DNA of 64,000 nt from Rhodocyclaceae bacterium (lineage in GTDB: Bacteria > Pseudomonadota > Gammaproteobacteria > Burkholderiales > Rhodocyclaceae). Position 1 is the stretch's first letter. Every line of letters starts with the position of its first letter. The stretch spans positions 186,001-250,000 of the forward strand of contig VMSX01000021.1 in NCBI GenBank assembly GCA_013791905.1, written 5' to 3'. This document shows, piece by piece, positions 17,165 through 25,789 of the stretch. Made by a program: the position numbers and the translations under genes. The notes under the pieces are model-generated. The model did no database searches and was not told where the DNA came from. It saw only the letters and a list, made by a program, of their open reading frames with translations.

Positions 17165-18115
17165 TCAGCGCAAGGCGCCGATCTCACGCAGATAGCGCAC
17201 TGTGCCGGGGTGCAGCAGATCGCGGCGCGGCGCTTCGCGCGCGGTGTTGGCAGCGGTCGTGTAGCGGCCCTGCGCCAGCCGCGCGGCCAGCTTCGTCTCG
17301 CCGCGATGCAGGGCGCTGGCCAGCCGATAGGCCACATCATCCGGCATGTCGGCGCGAGCCAGCACGAAAGACCACAGGCCCACCGTGTTGATCGCTGCAT
17401 TCTGGCCGGCATAGGTGCCCGCCGGCACGACCATGCTGCGCAGGTAAGGATGCCTGGTCTGGATGCGTCCGATCTCGTCTGCATCCGGAACGATGAAGCG
17501 CGCTCCGTCCGGGCCCGCAGCCACCTTGGCAAACCCCGGCCAGCCGATCCCGCCGCCCCATAACGCGACGACTTTTCCGTTCAGCACCAGATCCGGGCCG
17601 GCGCCGGCATTGTCGAGAAATACCGCCTGAAAATCGCGCTCCGGCGTGAGCCCCAGGCCATCGAGCACATCGCGCGCGAGTTTCGTGAGTCCCGAGGCCG
17701 GCGTCCCGAAGGCCACCGGCTTGCCACGCAAATCGGCAAGCGTGCGGTACGCGCTGTCGCCGCGGACGACGAACATGCCGGGACCGGGGTAAATGGCGGC
17801 AATAATGCGCAATGCGGTTTTCGGCCGGTTGATGCCCTCGAAGGCGGCGTGCGCGGCATTGCCTTCGACCAGCCCGATGTCGAGCTGGCCGGCTTCGAGC
17901 AGCGGCAGGTTCTCCGCGCTGCCGCGCGTGGCGCGGATTTCGATCTTCATTGTCGGATCGGTTTCCGCAAGCACCTCAACCAGGTGTCGACCATACAGCT
18001 CGAAGCCGCCACCTGCAGTAGCCGTTCCAAGAACGATCGCGTTGGGCGACGCCTGCGCCAGGTTGCCCAGCAGTGCTGCCGTCACGGCGATGACACCAAG
18101 CCAGTACGATTTCAT
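17165..18115 (-). CDS. TAXI family TRAP transporter solute-binding protein
   Basis: 316 codons from the ATG at 18115. A signal peptide (SYWLGVIAVTAALLGNLAQA) is followed by IVLGTATAGGGFELYG, RATRGSAENLPLLEAGQLDIGLVEG (in part) and a DLRGKPVAFGTPASGL motif typical of TAXI proteins. Such periplasmic proteins deliver solutes such as glutamate or other acids to a fused TRAP permease. No TRAP membrane gene is in the window, so the partner must be elsewhere, or the protein senses instead of transporting. Confidence 0.88.
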   Translation of the reverse strand: MKSYWLGVIAVTAALLGNLAQASPNAIVLGTATAGGGFELYGRHLVEVLAETDPTMKIEIRATRGSAENLPLLEAGQLDIGLVEGNAAHAAFEGINRPKTALRIIAAIYPGPGMFVVRGDSAYRTLADLRGKPVAFGTPASGLTKLARDVLDGLGLTPERDFQAVFLDNAGAGPDLVLNGKVVALWGGGIGWPGFAKVAAGPDGARFIVPDADEIGRIQTRHPYLRSMVVPAGTYAGQNAAINTVGLWSFVLARADMPDDVAYRLASALHRGETKLAARLAQGRYTTAANTAREAPRRDLLHPGTVRYLREIGALR

Positions 18116-18144
18116 CGTTTCCTCCGGTTTGAAGATGATTCTAT

Positions 18145-18630
18145 CTAGTGTCCGATCAAATAGCGGCGTGTTCGCGGTTCGCTTTCGGCGGGGATCCCAA
18201 GGCATTGGGCCACGCGGGCAATCTCATCTTTCGCCTTGGTGTCGCTCAGCATCGTGCGCAGGGTCAGGTACCCGCCGCCACACCTGAACAGCGCAACATC
18301 CAGTGAAAGCATCTCCGTGGCCGAACCATGGCTGCCGACCGCCGCGAAGTCGGCCAGCGGGTAGTGCCGTTGGTCCACCGCCACGCCGAAAAAGGTGCGC
18401 AGCTCGGTCGCACCGTGTTTGCGTTCGAGCCGCACGACGCGTCTGAAGCCGATCAGGAACAGGCCAAGTCCGACCAGCAGGACGCCAATCAGCGCTATCA
18501 GGACCAGCGGCCAATGCACGTCCCGCTCAACGCTCCAGAAAGCCATGGCTCCGCTGCCGACGACGATCAACAGCGCACCCAGTACGAGCCTCTCGACAGG
18601 GTTGGTGCGGAATTCGAGGCTGGCAGTCAT
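18145..18630 (-). CDS. Predicted inner-membrane protein, two helices
   Basis: 161 codons. Two transmembrane helices (LVLGALLIVVGSGAMAFW near 15-32 and LVLIALIGVLLVGLGLFLIGF near 42-62) are followed by a soluble C-terminal part of about 95 residues. The layout resembles bacterial PH-like membrane proteins, but I see no certain family. It ends 29 bp before the TAXI gene on the same strand. Function unknown. Confidence 0.7.
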   Translation of the reverse strand: MTASLEFRTNPVERLVLGALLIVVGSGAMAFWSVERDVHWPLVLIALIGVLLVGLGLFLIGFRRVVRLERKHGATELRTFFGVAVDQRHYPLADFAAVGSHGSATEMLSLDVALFRCGGGYLTLRTMLSDTKAKDEIARVAQCLGIPAESEPRTRRYLIGH

Positions 18631-18678
18631 TTAGGTCTGCAATGCTGTGAGGTAGGGATGCATTGGGGTGCGCCAATG

Positions 18679-19017
18679 TCAGCCGGCTGGCTTGGCATAA
18701 GCGCGTTCCACCCTGGCGATGCGCAGTTCGTAGTGTTCGTACCACACGCGCTTGCCCATCTGTTGGGCGGCAACATGCTCGACATTGGCCTTCCAGTCGG
18801 TGATGGCCTCAAGGGTGGCCCAATATGAAACGGTTATGCCGATGCCCTTGGCGTCGCGCACGCTTTCCATGCCGAGGAAGCCGGGTTGCCGGGAGGCAAG
18901 CTCCGCCATTCTTGCGGCCATCTGGTCGTAACCGTTGTCGGCGGATGTGCGTGAAGAGGTAAAAACTACCGCGTAATACGGTGGCTCGGGCGTCCTGGCA
19001 AAGGCGGAAGTGCGCAT
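18679..19017 (-). CDS. Antibiotic biosynthesis monooxygenase (ABM) domain protein
   Basis: 112 codons from the ATG at 19017. The dimeric alpha/beta-barrel pattern is visible: YYAVVFTSSRT, RMAELASRQPGFLGMES and VSYWATLEAITDWKANVEH. Proteins of this fold oxidise quinone-like or haem-like substrates, or only bind them. The residues YYAVVF...Q PGFLG...YW match the small-ORF type common in proteobacteria. Substrate unknown. Confidence 0.82.
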   Translation of the reverse strand: MRTSAFARTPEPPYYAVVFTSSRTSADNGYDQMAARMAELASRQPGFLGMESVRDAKGIGITVSYWATLEAITDWKANVEHVAAQQMGKRVWYEHYELRIARVERAYAKPAG

Positions 19018-19033
19018 GGTGCAAGCTTCCGCC

Positions 19034-19093
19034 TCAGCCAGCAGCACGCAGCAGACCGACCAGGCCTACAACAATGTTGGCAAGCAGTTGCAT
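19034..19093 (-). CDS. Possible 19-residue membrane peptide or relic of a DUF1304-type gene
   Basis: The frame reads M-Q-L-L-A-N-I-V-V-G-L-V-G-L-L-R-A-A-G and stops. A GGGAGA ribosome site stands about 6 bases upstream of the ATG. The start resembles the first helix of DUF1304 membrane proteins, which would make it a truncated relic; it may also be a real small membrane peptide. No other evidence. Confidence 0.22.
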   Translation of the reverse strand: MQLLANIVVGLVGLLRAAG

Positions 19094-19121
19094 GGCTTCT
19101 CCCGGGTCTGCTTATGCCGCT

Positions 19122-19487
19122 TCAACGCACCGCGCGCACATCGAAATGCGGATTCTCGATGAGCCCCAGGCGATTGCCGAAGGGGTCTTGCACCGCCGCC
19201 ACCTTGATCCCCTCGCCGACCTCGACAATCGGTTCCAGCGCAGTCGCGCCCAGTTCGAGCAGGCGGGCGTGGGCAGCGGTGATGTCCGCCACGCCCCAGA
19301 GCGGCTGCGGGCCGGCAGTGCCGGGTTGGGCGCTTGGCAGCAAGCCAAGTTCGAAACCACCCACGGCAAAGCCGACATAAAAGGGCTCGTCAAAATAAGG
19401 CGCCTGGCCGAGTACCTCGGTGTACCAGCGTTTTGCTGCCGCCAGGTCGGGCGCCGGATAAATGGCTGTGCGTAGGCCGAGAAGCAT
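19122..19487 (-). CDS. VOC family protein (glyoxalase/bleomycin-resistance fold)
   Basis: 121 codons. The paired beta-alpha-beta-beta-beta units of the VOC fold are visible: YPAPDLAAAKRWYTEVLG at the start, WGVADITAAHARLLELGA in the middle, and VQDPFGNRLGLIENP at the end. VOC proteins are metal-dependent lyases, dioxygenases or binding proteins. The specific reaction cannot be told. It is 28 bp upstream of the DUF1499-type gene stop on the same strand. Confidence 0.88.
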   Translation of the reverse strand: MLLGLRTAIYPAPDLAAAKRWYTEVLGQAPYFDEPFYVGFAVGGFELGLLPSAQPGTAGPQPLWGVADITAAHARLLELGATALEPIVEVGEGIKVAAVQDPFGNRLGLIENPHFDVRAVR

Positions 19488-19514
19488 GTTGGGGACTCCT
19501 TTGATTCGGGTGAA

Positions 19515-19976
19515 CTACTTGACGATGCCCCGCTTGATGAGTACGGCACGCAAATCCTCGACCCGGCTGCGGTTGACGCCGAAATCGGAGCGGCCGATGC
19601 GCGAAGCAGAACGTACTGCAATGATGCCCGCACCGGGGCGCAGGTGCAGTTCCAGGTCATCGACGAAGCCGAGCATGGCGCTGCGGCACTCCACGTGCAG
19701 GTAGTCCGCCGATTCGGTGACGATGGCGGTGCGCGGCATCCCGGCGGCGACGAATTCCCGGACCGCTGGCCAGGCCATGGCGGGCGCGACGGCCAACTGC
19801 AGCGGCGCAACCTGATGCGCGCTGTCGCTGGCGTCGCTGGAAACGCAGTTCGGCGTGGCGGGGCAGGCGGCGAAAGTGCCGGCGGCGACGCCAAGGTCGG
19901 TGGGACGTTTTCCAGCGCAGGAGAGTAGGGGCATGGTGGCGATCAGTATCACGGCGGCGACGGTCAAGCGTTGCAT
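19515..19976 (-). CDS. DUF1499 family lipoprotein
   Basis: 153 codons from the ATG at 19976. A lipoprotein signal peptide ends in a good lipobox, MPLLSCAG, with the Cys near residue 20. The DUF1499 pattern follows: CPATPNCVSSDA, ESADYLHVECRSAMLGFVDDLE and IAVRSASRIGRSDFGVNRSRVE (in part). Function of the family is unknown; it is probably a periplasmic membrane-anchored protein. Confidence 0.88.
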   Translation of the reverse strand: MQRLTVAAVILIATMPLLSCAGKRPTDLGVAAGTFAACPATPNCVSSDASDSAHQVAPLQLAVAPAMAWPAVREFVAAGMPRTAIVTESADYLHVECRSAMLGFVDDLELHLRPGAGIIAVRSASRIGRSDFGVNRSRVEDLRAVLIKRGIVK

Positions 19977-19993
19977 AGTGTGGCTATCCAAGC

Positions 19994-20557
19994 CTAGGCG
20001 GACGAGCGGGCGATTGCGAGGCCGCTCGGCTGGCGTGGCACGCCGAGCATGAAGACGACGACGCGGCAGGGCTCGGTGCCCCGGTTGCGCCAAGCGTGCC
20101 GGGTGCCATTCTGCACCACGGTGTCGCCGGCGCGCAGATGCACCGCGGCGCCATCGTCCAGCTCAAGCCAGACCTCGCCGGAAACGATGTACTCGAAATC
20201 GATGCTGTCGGTGGTGTGCATGCCCGGGTTGCCGGGTTCCATGTGCGCGCCCAGCCCCGGAAACTTTTCTTCCATCTCGGCCAGCAGCGCCGGCCGGTCA
20301 ATTGGCTTTTGTGAGGCAGTCGGCTGGGGCGCCACCGTGAACATCCTGAAGCGGTAGCCACCCAGCGGCGGGAAATAGCCCTGGTATTGCGGCTGCACAC
20401 CGTCATCGGGAAACGCCGGCGGACGATCCGCGCCCCAGAGCTTGTGGTATTCGGCCCCCGGCAGGTGATCCAGCGTTTCGCCATTCACTGCCTCGTCGCT
20501 GACGAATATGGCCTTGCCCTGTGCGTCATGCCCGGTGGTCACGCGGCGTACTTTCAT
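19994..20557 (-). CDS. Cupin domain protein
   Basis: 187 codons. The N-terminal half carries MKVRRVTTGHDAQGKAIF. The C-terminal half is a single cupin barrel with EYIVSGEVWLELDDG, HLRAGDTVVQNGTRHAW and RVVVFMLGV. Metal-binding His residues are TRHAW and the upstream HTTDS. Such proteins are often regulatory or oxygenase-like; the substrate is unknown. A relic of a second copy of the start of this gene lies at 23031-23060. Confidence 0.88.
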   Translation of the reverse strand: MKVRRVTTGHDAQGKAIFVSDEAVNGETLDHLPGAEYHKLWGADRPPAFPDDGVQPQYQGYFPPLGGYRFRMFTVAPQPTASQKPIDRPALLAEMEEKFPGLGAHMEPGNPGMHTTDSIDFEYIVSGEVWLELDDGAAVHLRAGDTVVQNGTRHAWRNRGTEPCRVVVFMLGVPRQPSGLAIARSSA

Positions 20558-20597
20558 CGCGGCACTCCTTGAGTGGGTTTCGAAGCCCTAGCTTACT

Positions 20598-21221
20598 TTA
20601 TTGCTTACCCGATATGCGGTCGATCTGGCGGTCATGCAGGCGGGCGAACAACAACAAGGCGACGCTCGCGCCGATCAGCGCAAAGAGCATGTCGGACTGG
20701 GTGTCCCACGGGTCGCCCTGGGTTCCCAGGAACTCCTCGGCGCCCTGCCCGAGCACAACGGCGGCCGCCCATTCGATGAGTTCGTAGCTTGCGCTGATGG
20801 CCAGCACCACGCATACCGTCAGAAAGGCGAGCATGCCGCGGCCGCGGACATATTGGCCGCGCAGGAGTATTTCGCGGGTCGCCAGCGCCGGAACGAAGCC
20901 CTGGAAGAAGTGGCCGATCTTGTCATAGGGATTGCGGCTGAGGTTGAGCAGCTCGGCGAGCTCGAACCCCAGTGGCACCCTTGCATAGGTGTAGGCGGCG
21001 CCGACCATGAGCACCACGGCGTGGGCAAAGATCCAGGCGTACAGCAGATTGGTCAGGGGAAAGCGGCGATAGGTGGCCCACAGCACCGGCAGTGCAATCA
21101 GGATGGGAAAAACCTCGAGCAGCCAGGTGGGGCGGTCGAAGGGCCGCAGGCCGGACAGCACCAGCAGCGCCAGCAAGAGCGCCGCGCCGATCAAGGGTGC
21201 TTTGGCGTGCTGATCAGCCAT
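20598..21221 (-). CDS. DUF2238 (YjdF-like) inner-membrane protein
   Basis: 207 codons with about six hydrophobic helices. The motifs YDKIGHFFQGFVPALATREILLR and SASYELIEWAAAVVLG match DUF2238, whose conserved His and Glu lie inside the membrane part. The molecular function of the family is unknown. It lies 21 bp downstream of the DapB-like gene and may be translated with it. Confidence 0.88.
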   Translation of the reverse strand: MADQHAKAPLIGAALLLALLVLSGLRPFDRPTWLLEVFPILIALPVLWATYRRFPLTNLLYAWIFAHAVVLMVGAAYTYARVPLGFELAELLNLSRNPYDKIGHFFQGFVPALATREILLRGQYVRGRGMLAFLTVCVVLAISASYELIEWAAAVVLGQGAEEFLGTQGDPWDTQSDMLFALIGASVALLLFARLHDRQIDRISGKQ

Positions 21222-21242
21222 TTGCGTCGCGCCGGTGCCGGT

Positions 21243-22043
21243 TCAGAGGTCGAGCACGCAGTCCAGCCCGCGGTGGACGCCCAGCAGGGTCGACACCTTG
21301 CGAATCGCGAGCAGCGCTCCATCGACGTAAGGGCGGGCGCCAGTGCCGGCGTCGTGCCGGATCGTCAGGCGTTGATCAGGCATGCCGAAGATTACTTCGG
21401 CGCCGATCACGAAGCCGGGCAGGCGCAGCGAGTGCACCTGCGTGCCGGAAACCGTGGCGCCGCGGGCTTCGCGGGGGCCGACGGTCTTTTCCAGCGGAAC
21501 CGTGGGCGCCGGATTGCGCACCTTGGACAAGCGGAAAGCCAGCTCGCGGGCCGTGCCGCTCGGCGCATCGGCCTTGTTGTCGTGCGCATAGTCGATGATC
21601 TCCCACTGCGGGATGAGCCGCGCCGCGGTTTCGGCAAACTTCTGCAGCAGCACCACCGTCAGGGCAAAGTTGCCGCAGGCGAGCACGCCGCGCTGCTGCT
21701 GGCGCGCGACGGCGTCGATCTGCGCGAAATCGTCCTCTGAGAGGCCCGAAGTGCCCACCACGACATGTGCGCCGCGTGCCAGCGCGGCGAGGATGTTGGC
21801 CTTGGCGCTGTCCGGTTTGGTGTATTCGACAAAGACGTCGCAGGGCCTGGCGAGTGCCTCTGCCGCCGTGGCGTAAACCTGGGCCGCGAGGCGCGGTTCG
21901 CCCAGCACTTCGCCGAGCACTTGCCCGGCACTCTTGCGCGCGACGGCCGCGACCAGGTCGAGGTCATCAGTTGTTGCGATCGAGCGGGCGAGTTCGGAAC
22001 CGGCCCAGCCGGTGGCGCCAGCCAGGCATACCTTGAGTCCCAT
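21243..22043 (-). CDS. DapB-like 4-hydroxy-tetrahydrodipicolinate reductase, divergent
   Basis: 266 codons. DapB proteins reduce tetrahydrodipicolinate with NAD(P)H in lysine and diaminopimelate synthesis. The nucleotide motif is LAGATGWAGSEL instead of the usual GA-GRMG. The substrate motif reads DYAHDNKADAPSGTA, where canonical E. coli DapB has EAHHRHKVDAPSGTA: the Lys is kept and the first His of the pair is Ala. The KADAPSGTAREL part and FVEYTKPDSA (for VDFT-P) are otherwise in order. This looks like a paralogue with altered catalysis and not the only DapB of the cell. Confidence 0.8.
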   Translation of the reverse strand: MGLKVCLAGATGWAGSELARSIATTDDLDLVAAVARKSAGQVLGEVLGEPRLAAQVYATAAEALARPCDVFVEYTKPDSAKANILAALARGAHVVVGTSGLSEDDFAQIDAVARQQQRGVLACGNFALTVVLLQKFAETAARLIPQWEIIDYAHDNKADAPSGTARELAFRLSKVRNPAPTVPLEKTVGPREARGATVSGTQVHSLRLPGFVIGAEVIFGMPDQRLTIRHDAGTGARPYVDGALLAIRKVSTLLGVHRGLDCVLDL

Positions 22044-22107
22044 CTAATTTCCTTTCTTTCGGTTCAGGGGCTTGACGCCCGGGATTCAAGCGTTGGGGGT
22101 CACGCAC

Positions 22108-22407
22108 TCACATGAGGCCGACCAGCAGCAAAGGGAAGATCGCGATGATCAGTATTTCCGCAATGATGGCCGCCCAGCAGGCCAGTGACAACTGCGGATC
22201 GCCGAGCATCCTGAAGCGCAGCGACCAGATGTAGCGCACCAGCGCCAGGCGCGGCCGCACGCCGCTGCTCAGGGTGGCCGTTGGCTGGCCGAGGCCGACC
22301 CAGGTTGCGTGGTGCGCGGCTTGCAGCCGGTGCAGGATCCATGCGCCGTTCGCAAAGGAAAACCCGACAACTGCCATGAACGCGTAGAACATCAATCCAT
22401 TGCTCAT
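22108..22407 (-). CDS. Small inner-membrane protein of unknown function
   Basis: 99 codons with two hydrophobic helices, FYAFMAVVGFSFANGAWIL near the start and LACWAAIIAEILIIAIFPLLLVGLM at the end, and a basic loop between (RPRLALVRYIWSLRFRML). I do not recognise the family. It overlaps the end of the GNAT gene by 4 bases (ATGA at 22404-22407), so the two are probably translated together. Confidence 0.65.
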   Translation of the reverse strand: MSNGLMFYAFMAVVGFSFANGAWILHRLQAAHHATWVGLGQPTATLSSGVRPRLALVRYIWSLRFRMLGDPQLSLACWAAIIAEILIIAIFPLLLVGLM

Positions 22408-22898
22408 TGATCAAGCGCCTTGAACATTACGTAAGCATCGACATAGCCCGCCGTGGGGTGGAGGAATGCCCCGGGCAACGTGCCGACAATTGCGAAGCCA
22501 TGCTGCTGCCAAAGCCGCACAGCCCCGGTATTGGTGGAGACGACCAGGTTGTACTGCATGGCCCGAAAGCCCAGTCGCCTGGCCTCAAGCTGCGAATGTT
22601 CGCACATCGCCGACGCAACGCCCTTGGCGCGCGCCGCCTTGTCCACCATGTAGCCGCAGTTGCAGACATGCGCGCCCTGCCCCGGCTGGTTGGCCTTGAG
22701 GTAGTAAGTGCCGAGCATCTGCCCGCCTTCATCCTCCGCGCCAAAGGTGGCGGCCGGCAGTTCGACCCAGGCCTGCTGCGCCGCGTTTTCGGAAATGTCC
22801 GCAGCAAAGCTGTAGGTGTCGCCCGCCCGCAAAATGGGTTCGATGATCTGCCATGCCGTCGGCCAGTCTGCATGTGCAAATTTGCGAATTGTCGTCAT
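22404..22898 (-). CDS. GNAT family N-acetyltransferase
   Basis: 164 codons. GNAT motif A is seen as VDKAARAKGVASAMCEHSQLEARRLGF, and motif B as LWQQHGFAIVGTLPGAF. The family moves an acetyl group from acetyl-CoA to an amine; the sequence resembles the YhhY-like group. Substrate unknown. It is first in a two-gene unit with the small membrane protein that overlaps its stop. Confidence 0.9.
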   Translation of the reverse strand: MTTIRKFAHADWPTAWQIIEPILRAGDTYSFAADISENAAQQAWVELPAATFGAEDEGGQMLGTYYLKANQPGQGAHVCNCGYMVDKAARAKGVASAMCEHSQLEARRLGFRAMQYNLVVSTNTGAVRLWQQHGFAIVGTLPGAFLHPTAGYVDAYVMFKALDQ

Positions 22899-22981
22899 TG
22901 GTCAATGGGTGAAATTTCAGGTGGGTGTTTGCATTGATGGCAAGAGAAGAGAGCAAGAAGAAGGACTGCAGGACGAGCTGT

Positions 22982-23007
22982 GCAAAAGTCGGCGCTGGCG
23001 AGACGGC
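22982..23007 (-). repeat. Dispersed 26 bp repeat, intergenic copy
   Basis: 25 of 26 bases match the consensus on the minus strand (plus strand reads GCAAAAGTCGGCGCTGGCG). It lies 24 bp to the left of the cupin relic. Confidence 0.7.
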
Positions 23008-23030
23008 GGAAGCCATGGGTTGACCCCTGT

Positions 23031-23060
23031 TTACGCGGTTGTTACACGGCGTACTTTCAT
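23031..23060 (-). pseudogene. Relic of the 5' end of a cupin gene
   Basis: The minus strand reads M-K-V-R-R-V-T-T-A-stop. Its first 24 bases match the start of the cupin gene at 20557 at 21 of 24 positions, and the preceding bases also resemble that gene's leader. Everything after codon 8 is gone, and a copy of the 26 bp repeat lies just beyond. This suggests an old duplication that was deleted or disrupted near a repeat. Confidence 0.5.
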
Positions 23061-23188
23061 TGCCGTGCTCCCTGCCGCAGTTTTTGTGATGCCAAATGTA
23101 CAGCGAATCGGCGCCGCGCGGCTTGATCGAGAGCGGCCGCGGACGGCTTCGGGCGATTCAAAAATATCGAAGCGCATGGACGGTTGCG

Positions 23189-23214
23189 GCGAAAGTCGGC
23201 GCTGGCGACACGAA
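23189..23214 (-). repeat. Dispersed 26 bp repeat, degenerate intergenic copy
   Basis: About 21 of 26 bases match on the minus strand; the core AAAGTCGGCGCTGGCG is intact and the outer end has decayed. It is 67 bp before the ABC-F start codon. Confidence 0.6.
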
Positions 23215-23280
23215 ATGCCCGGTATCGGGTACGCCGGCGGATAAAATGCAAGGCTTGCTCCAGCTTTTCAGGCCACCGCC

Positions 23281-24900
<1,620 letters not shown>

Positions 24901-24917
24901 GTCGCCGGCCGGCTTGA

Positions 24918-24967
24918 TGAAAAGTCGGCGTGACTGAAGGCAATCCCCGCGGGACTGGCGAGACGGC
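24918..24967 (-). repeat. Split copy of the 26 bp repeat with a 24 bp insert
   Basis: Plus-strand positions 24919-24930 (GAAAAGTCGGCG) and 24955-24967 (CTGGCGAGACGGC) are the two halves of the repeat, in the correct order and orientation, with 24 bases between. It lies 94 bp outside the distal attC of the integron. Confidence 0.55.
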
Positions 24968-24993
24968 GCTCAGAGGTTCCAGGCGACGAAAAG

Positions 24994-25023
24994 AAAATGG
25001 CGCGAAGTGATTCGCGCCATTTT
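24994..25023. terminator. Strong intrinsic terminator after the ABC-F gene
   Basis: AAAATGGCGCGAA and TTCGCGCCATTTT form a perfect 13 bp stem with loop GTGA. T-runs follow in both directions, so it can end transcription of the ABC-F gene and also of the integron cassettes coming the other way. Confidence 0.9.
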
Positions 25024-25060
25024 TATGCCTCGCGGCGGGTGAAAAGAGGTTTTTCTATAG

Positions 25061-25123
25061 CTTCAACGTGGAATTAACCGGCTCCGCGCTTTTGCGGAGT
25101 CCGGGTTGAATGTCGGGTTAGGC
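25061..25123 (-). other. attC: attC site of cassette 2
   Basis: Read on the minus strand: R'' box GCCTAAC (25123-25117), then a hairpin whose inner stem is CGGACTCCGC with GCGCGGAGCCGG, and R' box GTTGAAG (25067-25061). R'' is the exact reverse complement of the cassette's first bases GTTAGGC. The last ~17 codons of the antitoxin gene lie inside this site. Confidence 0.85.
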
Positions 25124-25412
25124 TGGGCGATGGTTCTACAAGCCGCCCGGTGACGTACTTGTGAAGGACGCTGGACATCAGTGTTTGATAGGGGATTGCT
25201 TCTTCTGCGGCCCTGGCTTGAATGTCATCAAGGTCACGGGAAGAAATGCGAATGTTGACTCTCTTGTCTTTAGCCAGAGATGCCGAGGCCATTGCAGCAA
25301 AGCGTGCAATTTCCCTTTTGCCTTTTAGGGAGGGCTGCCATTCACCCCTCTCAAAGGAGGCCAGAATCTCTTCCTCAAGCTTTCTCTCTTTGTCCATTTC
25401 AACGCGCCTCAT
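25074..25412 (-). CDS. BrnA/CopG-like antitoxin
   Basis: About 112 codons from the ATG at 25412 (an ATG at 25397, MDKERKLEEE, is an alternative with a GAGG site upstream). The middle part KDKRVNIRISSRDLDDIQARA followed by EEAIPYQTLMSSVLHKYVTGRL is the ribbon-helix-helix DNA-binding domain typical of antitoxins that repress their own operon. The last ~17 residues (from SPSLTRH on) are encoded by the attC site and are probably an accident of cassette structure. It overlaps the end of the toxin gene by a few bases. Confidence 0.8.
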   Translation of the reverse strand: MRRVEMDKERKLEEEILASFERGEWQPSLKGKREIARFAAMASASLAKDKRVNIRISSRDLDDIQARAAEEAIPYQTLMSSVLHKYVTGRLVEPSPSLTRHSTRTPQKRGAG

Positions 25413-25677
25413 CAAGATAAATGCGAGTGGCTTTCCGGCTCGGGATAATTGTTTTCAGGAAGACCTCTTGCTTCGTCTCCACAAACGGCACCAGATAGGC
25501 GTAGCCACGAATGCGAACCACAAACATGCGTTGGTTCGGATATTGATCTGTGTTTGGGTGATCCAATACGACAAGAAGGCCGCCATTCGACATGGCTGAC
25601 ACAACCTCCTCAAAAGATACGCCGCGCTCGGACTTGAGGCGTATGTTTTTCTCGGTGCTCCAGTTCACCGGTTTCAT
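25399..25677 (-). CDS. BrnT-like toxin
   Basis: 92 codons. The N-terminal WSTEKNIRLKSERGVSFEEVVSA and the C-terminal LKTIIPSRKATRIYLDEA, with HPNTDQYPNQRMFVV between, match toxins of the BrnT/RelE-like group found upstream of RHH antitoxins. Those that were studied are ribosome-dependent or free RNases; activity here is inferred from family. Toxin first and antitoxin second is the usual BrnTA order. Toxin-antitoxin cassettes are common in sedentary integrons and stabilise the array. Confidence 0.78.
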   Translation of the reverse strand: MKPVNWSTEKNIRLKSERGVSFEEVVSAMSNGGLLVVLDHPNTDQYPNQRMFVVRIRGYAYLVPFVETKQEVFLKTIIPSRKATRIYLDEAR

Positions 25678-25717
25678 GATCTGGATATTACACCTGTGTG
25701 CCTTATGGCATCAAGTG

Positions 25718-25789
25718 GCCTAACGTAGAAGTCACCGGCCTTGCGGCGGCTTCATTGCCGCAAGGTCCGTGTGGACTGCCGGGTTATAC
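25718..25789 (-). other. attC: attC site of cassette 1
   Basis: Read on the minus strand: R'' box GTATAAC (25789-25783), L'' near CAGTCCACACGG, a long central stem CCTTGCGGC/GCCGCAAGG, L' CCGGTGACTTC, and R' box GTTAGGC (25724-25718), which fits GTTRRRY exactly. The L arms pair with unpaired extra bases on one side only, the feature that sets strand choice in attC. The complementarity between this site and the cassette start extends to 13 bases (AAGTAGGTATAAC at 26969-26981). Confidence 0.88.

Larger units (their letters stand above)
22899..23280. other. 382 bp gene-free region with two 26 bp repeats and a cupin relic
   Basis: No complete gene is convincing here. The region holds two copies of the dispersed repeat (22982-23007 and 23189-23214) and the first nine codons of a cupin-like gene (23031-23060). 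A 28-codon frame at 22937 reads through the first repeat but has no ribosome site. The promoter of the ABC-F gene is presumably near its right end. Confidence 0.6.

Noticed and set aside
22937-23023. 28-codon frame running through a repeat copy (ending KVGAGETAEAMG)
   Set aside because: No ribosome site and no similarity except the repeat itself, which is open in every frame.
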